A stretch of DNA of 64,000 nt, taken from contig CAZLTN010000013.1 of the NCBI GenBank assembly GCA_964562455.1, forward strand, positions 24,049-88,048, written 5' to 3'. The stretch is from Ravibacter sp964562455. GTDB taxonomy: Bacteria > Bacteroidota > Bacteroidia > Cytophagales > Spirosomataceae. Both the position numbers and the translations under genes were made by a program. The first letter of the stretch is position 1; every line of letters begins with the position of its first letter. The notes under the pieces are model-generated. The model saw only the letters and a program-made list of their open reading frames with translations. It made no database searches and had not been told where the DNA came from. Of the stretch, positions 1 to 9,307 are shown one piece after another.

Positions 1-36
1 ATTTTAGCGTGAATCTGTGGAAAAATCCTACGGTAT

Positions 37-1251
37 TTAAATTCGCGGCTGTCTTATTTTCGGAAGAAAGACTGCCAGTATTCCGAGAAGCGGCAGGAAG
101 GAACAGGCCTTAAAAAGAAAACCGAGGCTGGTCGAGTCGGCAAGCAGCCCCAGCGCGGCTGAACCTATACCGGCAACACCGAAAGCGAAGCCGAAAAATA
201 AACCTGCAATAGTGCCTTCCTTACCCGGTTTGAGCTCCTGCGCGTAGACAAGAATAGCCGAAAATGCGGAGGAGAGAATGAGCCCCACCATAACCGCCAG
301 TACGTTGGTCCAGAACAGGTTGGCATAAGGAAGCATGAGTGCGAACGGGGCTGCGCCCAGGATAGAGAACCAGATAACCTGCCGTCTTCCGATCCTGTCG
401 CCTATCGGTCCGCCCGCGTAAGTACCGATCGCCACAGCGGCCATGCAGATAAAAAGATAAAACTGGGAATCCTTAATACCGAGGCCGAATTTGTCAATGA
501 GAAAGAAAGTATAGTAGCTGCCGATGCATACCATGTAAATATACTTGGAAAAGACGAGTACGAGGAGAATGCCGATCGAAGTGTTTATTTTTCGTTCAGA
601 CAAACCATCGAGTGTCTTGTCGGCAGTTTTTACAGTATTTCCTCTCGTTTTCCGTTTTTCGAACGACCACCGTCCCAGATAAAACAGGATAATGCCTCCC
701 AGCAAAGCCAGTGCAGAAAACCAGCTTATTGCCGACAGTCCGTAGCTGGCTACTACCAGCGCTGCCAGAAGCGGGCCGATGGCACTCCCGGCATTTCCGC
801 CTACCTGGAAGAGCGACTGCGCCATACCCCGCTTTCCGCCGGAGGCTATAAAGGCTGTCCGCGAGGCTTCGGGATGAAAAATAGCGGACCCGAACCCGGT
901 CACCGCTACGCTCAGGAGAACGATGGGAAAAGAATCTGCCACCGAAAGTATCAGCAGACCGACAAGCGTAAATCCCATCCCGAAGCTGAGAGAGTAGGGG
1001 GCTGGTTTCCTGTCGGTATAGCTTCCTACAATCGGCTGAAATACAGACGCCGTCATCTGGAATACAAAGGTGATCAGCCCGATCTGCATATACGATAGCC
1101 TGAAGTTCTCTTTCAGGATCGGGTAAATGGCAGGGACGATAGCCTGTAAAGTATCGTTCAGTAAGTGAGTAAAGCTGATGGCAAACAAGACCGGGTAAAC
1201 GGTTTTATTCAGGTTGCTGCTTTTGGCAAGTTGGGTATTGTCGTCGGTCAT
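37..1251 (-). CDS. MFS exporter, fosmidomycin-resistance (Fsr) type
   Basis: This is an inner-membrane major facilitator of about 404 residues with twelve predicted hydrophobic segments. The N-terminal stretch LLNDTLQAIVPAIYP and the motif GFGSAIFHPEASR are typical of the Fsr/fosmidomycin-resistance group, which pumps small drugs outward by proton antiport; the substrate here is unknown. A longer reading with a start at 1284 exists, but I chose the ATG at 1251 because a near-consensus promoter (TATGTTTG with TTG 20 nt upstream) lies at 1278-1308 and would overlap the longer start. It is transcribed alone, divergently from the large secreted protein at 1949. Family assignment is confident, specificity is not. 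Confidence 0.85.
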   Translation of the reverse strand: MTDDNTQLAKSSNLNKTVYPVLFAISFTHLLNDTLQAIVPAIYPILKENFRLSYMQIGLITFVFQMTASVFQPIVGSYTDRKPAPYSLSFGMGFTLVGLLILSVADSFPIVLLSVAVTGFGSAIFHPEASRTAFIASGGKRGMAQSLFQVGGNAGSAIGPLLAALVVASYGLSAISWFSALALLGGIILFYLGRWSFEKRKTRGNTVKTADKTLDGLSERKINTSIGILLVLVFSKYIYMVCIGSYYTFFLIDKFGLGIKDSQFYLFICMAAVAIGTYAGGPIGDRIGRRQVIWFSILGAAPFALMLPYANLFWTNVLAVMVGLILSSAFSAILVYAQELKPGKEGTIAGLFFGFAFGVAGIGSAALGLLADSTSLGFLFKACSFLPLLGILAVFLPKIRQPRI

Positions 1252-1277
1252 TCTACTTCGCACTGTCCGTATCTCCG

Positions 1278-1308
1278 CAAACATAGACCTAAATCAATTA
1301 ATAAGCAA
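1278..1308 (-). promoter_or_regulatory. Bacteroidota-type promoter of the MFS exporter
   Basis: Read on the minus strand, TTG (1308-1306) is followed by exactly 20 nt and then TATGTTTG (1285-1278), matching the Bacteroidota consensus TTG-N19/20-TAnnTTTG. Initiation would fall near 1271, giving a leader of about 20 nt before the ATG at 1251. Confidence 0.6.
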
Positions 1309-1522
1309 AGTGGGCAGGACAGATGTGAAGCAGGCTGATAAGACTTACTTTGTGATGATTGATAGAGTTATGTAGTATAATTTGTATAATTTTCTTCGTA
1401 TATGTTTTATAGGTAGTTTTAATTTATCATTTTGGTTATTAAAATATTGTCTATACAATAGTAAATATTGACTTTATAATCAGGAAATGGTGATTTTGTG
1501 TATTATAAAAAGCGAAAAAGTT

Positions 1523-1553
1523 TTGTATTTCTAATAGTCATGTTTTATGTTTG
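1523..1553 (+). promoter_or_regulatory. Bacteroidota-type promoter with long leader
   Basis: TTG at 1523-1525, a 20-nt spacer and TATGTTTG at 1546-1553 match the Bacteroidota promoter consensus on the plus strand. Initiation would be near 1560, leaving an untranslated leader of about 390 nt before the gene at 1949. The rest of 1309-1948 is AT-rich up to about 1620 and holds no convincing gene; short reading frames there have no family features. No hairpin with a U-run was recognised in the leader by eye. Confidence 0.5.
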
Positions 1554-1948
1554 CATGCAACAAAAGGTTACACTAGACACGGTAATTATGAAAAAAATGT
1601 ACAACCGATCGGTAAAGACGCTCCCCCCTGTCCGTGCCGGTCTCTTTCCAGGCTATCAGCCCCCCTGTTTCACACAAGGTTTGTTCCCCTTCCGAAGTTC
1701 CGGTCTTTCTCGGCGCTTTTAGGTTTTATTTTTTGATGTACACTCAGCTGCGTGCTGGAGGTTAGCGGACTTTATGTAGCGCTAAAACTTACTTAGGGAT
1801 ACCCTCTCTGAGAGAAAGTGTATTGGTATGAATATCACCGGACTTAAACGTACAGACTTTAGATAGTAAATACACCCCGGCAGCGCCTTCCCCCCCTTTG
1901 CGCGCTCCGGGAGTAAACGGCTTAACATTTTAATTAACTAAAACAAAC

Positions 1949-4900
1949 ATGATTATGGCAAAAAAAGCTACTGGTAGCCCCCATTCCAGTCGACGCTTGC
2001 TGATGTTGTCATGGCTCCTCGGAGTTTTGACGATGGTATCGGCATACGCGCAATCCCCGGCTTCCTGTTCCGATGTGGAGCGAAGCGACATCACGACAAC
2101 CGCCGCAACCTGCGAAGGAAACGGCGTGATCACCGCTCCGACTTTTAACGACGCTTTTTACACCTTAACCGGTGAGAATGTTTCATATGAAGTGGGCCCG
2201 CAGAACAGCGGCTCTTTCATAAGCCTGAGCCCGGGGCTTTATACGCTTAAAATTCTTTGTGAAGGTTCGACGACGCCGATCGAAATCACCGGTATCGAGG
2301 TTGAGAGCAATTGGCAGCAGTTGGACCTGGCTCTTACGCCGGCTATCACCTGCCCGGGGCAAGGTACGATGACTGCCGTTGCTTCATTTGGCTTCAATAA
2401 AGGCGGCGCAGGCGCTATCTATGAATTTGCGATCTGGCAGGGTTCGGCGGGTGCGCCGGACGGCGACCTTACCTGGGTTACTCCCGCAGGTGCCCCGCTC
2501 AATCAACATGTGTTTACCGGTCTTGCTACAGGCAACTATAATGTTCGTGTAAGGGACAACTGCGGTAACATCTGGACAGAATCCAGGAGTATCGGCAACG
2601 CCAACACACCCACTGTCGATCTGAGCCGCAGCTCTGCCTGGGTTTGCGTAGGAGGAACACTGGTAAAAAGAGTGACCTTAAACGTGGGCTCTCTACCTGC
2701 CGCTCCTCTGAGGTGGTCCGGCTATAAGTATAAAGTAGAGTATGTAGCTGGTACCAGCAACTGCGGCACTCAAACGGTTATCGGAGCACCTATAGTTGCG
2801 GAAACAGTAGTTGCAGACGATGGCTGGCCGAAAAGCTTTGACCTTGATAATATCCCGGCGGGAGCAGGAGCCTATCGTATTACGACGATATCGCCCTGCG
2901 GGGAAGTTTCCTATAACTGCCAATCTGTTACCGGAAGCTTACCGACCATTACACTAAGGCGTTCCTATGCCTCCTGTGCCACTCCCACCTCAGCTTTAAA
3001 TACCCGTTTGACGTATGTAATCAACCCCAACGAATTTAATTCGATTCAATATCCTGCTACGATAACGTTCACCGGACAAGGTGGCTGGACAAGCGGTGCG
3101 ATTACTGTCGGTAGCTCCAGCGAATTGAGCGGGGTGGTGAATAATATTCCTAACAGCGCATATACGGTAACCGCTACGTTTGTGGACGCATGCGGGGTTA
3201 CCCTGACGCAAACGATCAATAACCCGTTGGGTGCTCCGGCTACTACCGCACCTACTCCTGCTTATGACCGTTCTTGCGTGGACTTCGGACACACAAACCT
3301 GGACTATAGCTTTAACGGCGCTTATGTGGGTATCGGCGACGCCGGTACTACGTATGAATTGTACAATGCTGCCGACAACAGCCTGGTGACAACCGGAACG
3401 CTTATCAACACAATTACCAATACGGTTCGTTTCCTGAATGTTCCGGCCCCGGGCTCCTACTATGTAAAAATTGTCCCGGCTGTTTCAACCGGTTGTTCGG
3501 CGCAGCAATTGAATAGCTTTACCCTTCCAACAGGCGACAATGATCCGGGAGCCCGCATCGTAGCCAATCCTTCGATTCAGCAGAACTGTACAGAAGAAAC
3601 CAGTATCTGGAATTGGAATTACTCCACGAATAATTTTACAAGCTCGGGACGTACAATCCGGTTCAAAGTCTGGAAAGTAGGTGACGACCCGGTGGCAGGC
3701 CCGTTCGTTCGTGACGCGACCAACTCCAGTAACTTCGTGATACAGCCGGGCGAATACCTGTGGTCCATTACAAATGACTATACAGGGACCGACTGTGACA
3801 GGGTACTGAACGCCACTGTCCCGATCGTTGTCGGTGCGGTAGAGTGGGTACCTGTCATTGAGAAATCTGTGGCGTCCGTCTGCCAGGACGAAAACGGGGT
3901 GGTACTGACCACCGGTATCGCAATCCTGCAATTCGACGGTAACGGTCCTTTCCGTATCGAACAGCGCGATGCGGCAAATCCGAACGTCAACAGCTGGGCT
4001 ACGGTACCGGGCGGTGCGTCGGTTGCCGGTCCTACCTTCGAGATCAATAATCTTGAAGCGGGCAAAACCTATATTTTCCGTGTTGTCGACCAGTGCGGAA
4101 GGTCGGTCACCCAACAGGTAACCATCAGGCCACTGAGTCCCCGCATCATCGACAGGGGCGCCGTACAGCCTTGCGTTGATCAGGATTATGTACTGCAGGG
4201 GATCGACTATCCGGGCGCCACTTATACGTGGACCAAAGTAGGCGGCGGTGTAGTTTCTAACACCAGGGATCTATCGTTCTCTCCTTTTACTGCCGCTGAT
4301 GCCGGCCAGTATAAGCTGACGCTGAGACTTAGCACATGCCTGGTGAGGGAAACGACCATCACGTTGGGAACAGATGGCTGCGGGCAGCCTTTCCAACTCG
4401 GCTCTCTGGGAGATTTCGTATGGTATGACACTGATTATGACGGGATTCAGGATCCAGGCGAAGCGCCGGCTCCCGGAGTTTCTGTTACACTGCAAGGGTA
4501 CGTCGGGCCTAATCCCTCTAACCCGTCTGCTGCCGACCTGGCAAACAACGCCAACTGGGCCGATATGGAAACCCAACTGACAGGAGCGGATGGCAAGTAT
4601 AAATTCACGGACCTTGAAGGTGGCTACTACCGCGTTCGCTTCGGAGATGTGGCCGACTATACCTATACCGGGTATCAGAAAGGCGCTTCCGATCCTGACA
4701 ATCGTGGCGAAGGCGGCGACAGCAACGCTAACCCCGCTAATGGCAACTACAGCGGTCCGGTACTGATTGAAGTGAATCATCCTTCAGGTGACGTCCGTCG
4801 CGACAATATGACCATCGACGCCGGTCTGGTAAGATATGGCTCAATCGGCGACTATGTATGGTATGACACCGACCTGGATGGTACCCAGGACGCCGGTGAA

Positions 4901-5773
4901 GCGCCTGCAGTAGGTGTGCAGGTGAAGCTGTTTAAGAAAGAAGGAGACAACTGGGTTGAAGCCGGTACGACCGCTACCGATGCTACCGGTAAATACCTGT
5001 TCGATAACCTGAAGCCGGGTACTTACCAGGTAGAGTTTGTCAAACCTAGCGGTTATGACTTCACGCAAAACTACATTGGCGGAGCGAGCAATACCGGTCC
5101 TACAGACAGCGATGCAAACCGTGCGACCGGTAAGAGTGGAGAAATCGTGATCGATGTGAGCCTGCCGAAAGGAAACGTCGGCCGTGATAATATGACCATC
5201 GATGCAGGTTTGGTAACGGAAGGTGCGCTTCCCGTGAAGCTGAGCCATTTCAACGCTGAAAAAACAACCGAAGGAACCGCTCATCTTACCTGGAGCACGA
5301 CCGAGGAGACAAACAGCAGCTATTTTGATGTTCTTCAGAGTGCAGATGGTTCCAACTGGCAGGCTATCGGCCGTGTAAAAGCAAAAGGCAACAGTGTGGG
5401 CGCTGTGCGGTATGCATTCACCGACCAGCAGCCTAACAGAGGCCTGAACTATTATCGCCTGAAAATGGTCGATCTGGACGGCAGCTTCGAGCACAGTAAC
5501 ATCCGCAGTCTTACTTTCGAAGGTACGCCGGTCGATCTGTCGGTATACCCGAACCCGGTCAGCGACAATTTCAGCATCAAGCTGGGCGCCAGGGAGAAGA
5601 TATCTAAAGTAGAGCTGTTCGATTCCAACGGGCGTCGTGCGATCTTCAGAGACCGCTACGCTGCCGGTGAATCCATTGCTACTAAGGGCCTTTCTGCCGG
5701 GACCTATGTTCTGAAAGTGACAATGTCAAACGGGGTGGTTGAAGTCAGGAAAATCGTGATTTCCAACAAATAA
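1949..5773 (+). CDS. Large secreted SdrD-B-repeat protein with T9SS sorting domain
   Basis: A 1274-residue extracellular or surface protein. A signal peptide covers about residues 1-35, ending VSAYAQ. Residues 40-810 form many Cys-containing beta-sandwich segments of PKD/gliding-motility-like character. Two SdrD B-like repeats follow, starting near residues 817 and 962, each opening with a calcium-binding type motif (GDFVWYDTDYDGIQDPGE and GDYVWYDTDLDGTQDAGE). The spacer domain starts ALPVKLSHFNAEKT, and the last 80 or so residues (VYPNPVSDNF ... GTYVLKVTMSNG) are a type A T9SS sorting signal. The ATG at 1949 is used, although the ATG at 1955 (MAKKAT) is equally possible. Likely role is adhesion or cell-surface structure; no catalytic domain was seen. 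Confidence 0.85.
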   Translation: MIMAKKATGSPHSSRRLLMLSWLLGVLTMVSAYAQSPASCSDVERSDITTTAATCEGNGVITAPTFNDAFYTLTGENVSYEVGPQNSGSFISLSPGLYTLKILCEGSTTPIEITGIEVESNWQQLDLALTPAITCPGQGTMTAVASFGFNKGGAGAIYEFAIWQGSAGAPDGDLTWVTPAGAPLNQHVFTGLATGNYNVRVRDNCGNIWTESRSIGNANTPTVDLSRSSAWVCVGGTLVKRVTLNVGSLPAAPLRWSGYKYKVEYVAGTSNCGTQTVIGAPIVAETVVADDGWPKSFDLDNIPAGAGAYRITTISPCGEVSYNCQSVTGSLPTITLRRSYASCATPTSALNTRLTYVINPNEFNSIQYPATITFTGQGGWTSGAITVGSSSELSGVVNNIPNSAYTVTATFVDACGVTLTQTINNPLGAPATTAPTPAYDRSCVDFGHTNLDYSFNGAYVGIGDAGTTYELYNAADNSLVTTGTLINTITNTVRFLNVPAPGSYYVKIVPAVSTGCSAQQLNSFTLPTGDNDPGARIVANPSIQQNCTEETSIWNWNYSTNNFTSSGRTIRFKVWKVGDDPVAGPFVRDATNSSNFVIQPGEYLWSITNDYTGTDCDRVLNATVPIVVGAVEWVPVIEKSVASVCQDENGVVLTTGIAILQFDGNGPFRIEQRDAANPNVNSWATVPGGASVAGPTFEINNLEAGKTYIFRVVDQCGRSVTQQVTIRPLSPRIIDRGAVQPCVDQDYVLQGIDYPGATYTWTKVGGGVVSNTRDLSFSPFTAADAGQYKLTLRLSTCLVRETTITLGTDGCGQPFQLGSLGDFVWYDTDYDGIQDPGEAPAPGVSVTLQGYVGPNPSNPSAADLANNANWADMETQLTGADGKYKFTDLEGGYYRVRFGDVADYTYTGYQKGASDPDNRGEGGDSNANPANGNYSGPVLIEVNHPSGDVRRDNMTIDAGLVRYGSIGDYVWYDTDLDGTQDAGEAPAVGVQVKLFKKEGDNWVEAGTTATDATGKYLFDNLKPGTYQVEFVKPSGYDFTQNYIGGASNTGPTDSDANRATGKSGEIVIDVSLPKGNVGRDNMTIDAGLVTEGALPVKLSHFNAEKTTEGTAHLTWSTTEETNSSYFDVLQSADGSNWQAIGRVKAKGNSVGAVRYAFTDQQPNRGLNYYRLKMVDLDGSFEHSNIRSLTFEGTPVDLSVYPNPVSDNFSIKLGAREKISKVELFDSNGRRAIFRDRYAAGESIATKGLSAGTYVLKVTMSNGVVEVRKIVISNK

Positions 5774-5792
5774 CGCTTGTCATAGTGGTAAT

Positions 5793-5822
5793 AAAAAAGG
5801 GCTGCGCACGCAGCCCTTTTTT
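5793..5822. terminator. Bidirectional intrinsic terminator
   Basis: A6 then GGGCTGCG (5799-5806), a minimal loop, CGCAGCCC (5809-5816) and T6. The hairpin has A/T runs on both sides and sits between the convergent genes ending at 5773 and 5844, so it can serve both. Confidence 0.85.
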
Positions 5823-5843
5823 ATTGGCCCGAAGTTTCCGATT

Positions 5844-6704
5844 TCAGCGCAGCGCTATATTTTTGAAAGATTTCGTCAGATCGGTCAGCGACTGTTCTAC
5901 TCCCATCCGCTCGAGGGAAGACGCTCCCACAAAACCCTGGGCATCTGTCCTTGAAAGTATTTCTTTTACGTCTTCCGGCGTATTGACAGGCCCTCCGTGC
6001 GTAAGGAAAAACACATCGGGATTAGATTTCCGCGCTGCTTCAATAATATGTTGCGTACGTTCTGCAGCGACTTCCATCGTTACAGTCGCGTTGACGACGC
6101 CGATAGATCCTCCGACGGTAGTACCGACGTGGGCGATGATCGCATCTGCGCCCGCGTCGGCCATCTGGGCAGCTTCTTCGGGTGTGGCCACATATACAAT
6201 CGAGAAAAGATCCATTTTCGATGCAAGGGCTACCATTTCCGCTTCTTTATGAAACCCCATGCCGGTTTCTTCCAGCACCTGCCTGAAATGGCCGTCCACG
6301 ATACTGTGCGTGGGGAAGTTATTGATCCCCGAAAAACCCATGTCTTTCACTTTCAGCAGGTGGTGCCACATCCGTCTCCGGGGGTCCGACCCGTATACAC
6401 CGCAGATAACCGGGATTTCTTCTACAACGGGCAATACTTCAAATTCGCCTATCTCCATCGCAACCGCATTAGCATCGCCGTATGCCATCAGCCCGGCAGT
6501 AGATCCGTGACCCGACATGCGAAAGCGCCCCGAATTGTATATGATGATCAGATCGGCTCCTCCTTTTTCAATAAATTTTGCGCTGATTCCGGTACCTGCT
6601 CCGGCGGCAATGATCGCTTTTTTCTGATCGACAACAGATTGAAGCCTGTCGCGGACTTCCTGCCTGGTGTAGGGATTCCCTTTTCCTGTCCAAGGATTCG
6701 GCAT
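5844..6704 (-). CDS. Phosphoenolpyruvate hydrolase-like TIM-barrel protein
   Basis: A 286-residue soluble protein of the PEP-hydrolase-like family (the PF09370 type). Visible hallmarks are the N-terminal IIAAGAGTGISAKF, the IIYNSGRFRMSGHGS segment, PVICGVYGSDPRR, IIAHVGTTVGG and the C-terminal FFLTHGGPVNTPEDV, all consistent with a phosphate-binding TIM barrel. In many bacteria and fungi this domain is encoded beside or fused to a Tm-1-like ATP-binding domain; no such partner is present here. Length matches the family. The reaction is not established for most members, so PEP hydrolysis is a family name and not a demonstrated activity here. Confidence 0.8.
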   Translation of the reverse strand: MPNPWTGKGNPYTRQEVRDRLQSVVDQKKAIIAAGAGTGISAKFIEKGGADLIIIYNSGRFRMSGHGSTAGLMAYGDANAVAMEIGEFEVLPVVEEIPVICGVYGSDPRRRMWHHLLKVKDMGFSGINNFPTHSIVDGHFRQVLEETGMGFHKEAEMVALASKMDLFSIVYVATPEEAAQMADAGADAIIAHVGTTVGGSIGVVNATVTMEVAAERTQHIIEAARKSNPDVFFLTHGGPVNTPEDVKEILSRTDAQGFVGASSLERMGVEQSLTDLTKSFKNIALR

Positions 6705-6862
6705 ATTACTGGATATATTTTGGTGAAAAACTCTTTTTTATTAACGATTACCCTTCGTCCCGTGGCAGCCGATCCGTTCAAAAGAGGCTACCAGCCTGGC
6801 TCAGGAGTCATATCAGTAAAGAGGCATTTCTTTTGCGCTTGTCTCCTTTTCGCGGGTATTTT

Positions 6863-9145
6863 TTATTGCCTGATAATCGTACGGGTATTTTTTGCACCGT
6901 TATTCTTTAATTCGACGACCAGGAGATAGGCTCCTGCCGGTAAAAATGACAGATCGATTTCGAGCGGCTGCTCTGCCGCGGAGACTTCGCGCCTGAAGCA
7001 GATCCTGCCCGTTTGGTCGGCCAGGCTCAGCAGCGCGATGTCCCGGCCGGGAATTTTCATCGTGATGGTGAGCTTATCGCTGAAAGGATTTGGTGCTGCA
7101 ATAAGTTCCTGCGATCCGGCAGGGCAGGAGCTGCCGGGCATCACGGGTGAAATAGTTGCCGCGCCGGAATAGTCAAATTCCACGATCCTGTAATAGATCC
7201 GGGGATATGCCGGTAATGCGGGGATATACCGGTAAATGCCTTTCCGGAGGGCGGTGTCAGAGGGTACTACGCGCCCGATTTCCTGCCAGCCGTCTCTTCC
7301 GGAAGTGCTGATCTGGACGGAATAATAACCGACCCAATGCTCGTCGGCCACCTTCCATTCAATAACCCCGGTGTTTTCTTCGCAGCCGGACCGCACGTAT
7401 CCGAATTTCACCGGCAACGGATTGTCGGCCTTTATAATGGTATTATTCCTGGTAACAAGCCGGGCTTCCGGGTCAAAATCCACCGAAACGACTGTAAACC
7501 CTACGTTTTTGCTAAAAATCTGGTCGTTGTAGGTGTTGTCGAGCACTACCAGTTTTTGCTCGCCGTTTGCGCCGGTTACCAGTATCGGGAGAGGCAGGCG
7601 GAAAAAGCCTACCGACGACGGGCTGGATGTAGTTTGCCGGACATTGAAGCTTATTTCGTCTCCTAACGGATACCAGCTTACCTGGTAGGAGGGGTAGCCT
7701 TCTCCTGCATACCACTGGTCAAAAAAGTAATCCAGGTTTTTGCCGCTAACATTTTCGAGATGATATTTCAGGTCCTGGGTAGTAGCATAGCCATATCTGA
7801 GGGCCGGGTCATTCAGGTATTGGTTAACGGCCTGGAAAAAAACATCTTCGCCCAGGATCCATTCCAGCATATGCAATAGTTTCGCCCCTTTATAGTAGCT
7901 CAGCCTGCTGTTGAAAATCCGGTTGGTGCTGGTAATATCGTCTACTTTCACCGATCCTCCCGGCTGCGAAGTAACCAGGTTAGTCTCATTTCGGCGATTG
8001 GTCAGAGAGGTTGACCAGGGGTCGACGCTCTCTATATATAGAGTGGTCAGATAGGATGCAAAACCTTCATTAAGCCATATGTCTTCCCATGAGCCGCAGG
8101 TGATTGTATTGCCAAACCATTGATGGGCAAGTTCATGGGCGACCAGTGTACGGTTCATGTTGACCATGAACGAGTTGGTCTGGTGCTCCATTCCGCCGCT
8201 CCATGTAAATTGGGTATGCCCGTATTTTTCTTCGGCAAAAGGATATTTCCCGAATTTCTGTGAGAAAAAATTCATCATGTCCATTGCCGACGCAGCCCCT
8301 GTCGCGAATTCAGCGCTATTCTGGGGGAAACAATAGGTTTCCATAAGCACCTGGTCATCGCCGACGGCATAAACCTGGTCGAAAACAGTGTAGTTTGTTA
8401 CTGCGAATGCGACCAGGTAGCTGGCTATCGGGAACCGATGCTTCCAGTGCGCGACGGTTGCGGCTCCGTCTTCCACGGGCGTTTCCGATTGCCTGATGCC
8501 ATTGGCAGCTGCACGGTAGGTATGGGCACCATATGTTGCCGGATGCCTGATGAAAACATCGACGGAATCGGCCTTGTCATCCAGCCCGTTCTTACATGGC
8601 CACCAATCGCGGCTTCCGAACGGCTCGCTGAGCGTAAACAGGATGGGAACTGCCGGAGAGCCATGCCCGGACTGCTGGAAGGCATTGAATCCCGAAACCG
8701 GAGGTATGCCGCTGTAGGTAACGAAAACCGAATCTTTCGCCCCCGCCGGCTTGTATTCCGGAAAAGTAATTTCAAGCCGGTGGTTTGAATGTTCAAAAAT
8801 AAGCGGACTCCCGTTGGAAGAAACACCGGACACGCCGAGATTGTCATGGAGGTCGAGGATAATGCTTTCAGTATCTGAAACAACGGTGAAGTAAATGCCC
8901 ACCCGTCCCGAAATCTGTCTCACCGAAGGATCGACCTGCCAGTAGGCCCTGTAATAGTGAACATCAAAATTATCGCTGTAGCTTGCCTGGCGCCCACCAA
9001 AAATCCCGCTGCCGAACCAGCCTGCACGTTCCGGGTTTTGAGCTGTATGCGACTGCCTGCACACAAAAAAATCCTGCCCCGTCAGATAAACCGGTGAGAA
9101 GAGCAGCGTCCAGTAAAAGAAAAAAGTAGCTGACCGGCGTTTCAT
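6863..9145 (-). CDS. M1-family zinc metallopeptidase with T9SS sorting domain
   Basis: A secreted gluzincin of 760 residues. After a signal peptide (about 1-23) comes the N-terminal beta domain, then the catalytic core with the substrate-binding GGMEHQ (near residue 316) and the zinc motif HELAHQ (near 337) followed 18 residues later by the third ligand Glu in NEGFASY. The family motif GxMEN is read here as GGMEH. The C-terminal part (from about 590) carries a beta-sandwich spacer and a type A T9SS sorting signal ending in ELKNNGAKNTRTIIRQ, so the enzyme is probably anchored outside the cell for peptide degradation. No adjacent partner gene is obvious. Confidence 0.9.
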   Translation of the reverse strand: MKRRSATFFFYWTLLFSPVYLTGQDFFVCRQSHTAQNPERAGWFGSGIFGGRQASYSDNFDVHYYRAYWQVDPSVRQISGRVGIYFTVVSDTESIILDLHDNLGVSGVSSNGSPLIFEHSNHRLEITFPEYKPAGAKDSVFVTYSGIPPVSGFNAFQQSGHGSPAVPILFTLSEPFGSRDWWPCKNGLDDKADSVDVFIRHPATYGAHTYRAAANGIRQSETPVEDGAATVAHWKHRFPIASYLVAFAVTNYTVFDQVYAVGDDQVLMETYCFPQNSAEFATGAASAMDMMNFFSQKFGKYPFAEEKYGHTQFTWSGGMEHQTNSFMVNMNRTLVAHELAHQWFGNTITCGSWEDIWLNEGFASYLTTLYIESVDPWSTSLTNRRNETNLVTSQPGGSVKVDDITSTNRIFNSRLSYYKGAKLLHMLEWILGEDVFFQAVNQYLNDPALRYGYATTQDLKYHLENVSGKNLDYFFDQWYAGEGYPSYQVSWYPLGDEISFNVRQTTSSPSSVGFFRLPLPILVTGANGEQKLVVLDNTYNDQIFSKNVGFTVVSVDFDPEARLVTRNNTIIKADNPLPVKFGYVRSGCEENTGVIEWKVADEHWVGYYSVQISTSGRDGWQEIGRVVPSDTALRKGIYRYIPALPAYPRIYYRIVEFDYSGAATISPVMPGSSCPAGSQELIAAPNPFSDKLTITMKIPGRDIALLSLADQTGRICFRREVSAAEQPLEIDLSFLPAGAYLLVVELKNNGAKNTRTIIRQ

Positions 9146-9231
9146 TGATTGATTAATTGATGTGGTGATTAGTTGATGTGACGATGTGTCCCGATAGCCG
9201 TCGGAAGCGAAGATAGTATATCTGATAATCA

Positions 9232-9307
9232 GTCAATCATCACATCAGCCAATCATCACATCAGCCAATCATCACATCAACCAATCATCACATCAACCAA
9301 TCATCAC
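9232..9307. repeat. 16-bp tandem repeat (TCATCACATCARCCAA)
   Basis: Four near-identical 16-bp units CATCACATCARCCAAT in a row between the starts of the M1 peptidase and the end of the HAD gene; the array runs into the HAD 3' end. The same unit recurs near 45545-45612 and, in inverted form, around 28820 and 29010. Confidence 0.8.

Noticed and set aside
1498..1736. Open frames of 61-74 residues before the T9SS cargo gene
   Set aside because: No family similarity or conserved motif; more likely part of the long leader.
3485..4114. 209-residue open frame on the minus strand
   Set aside because: Antisense to the large secreted protein, with no start context or motif.
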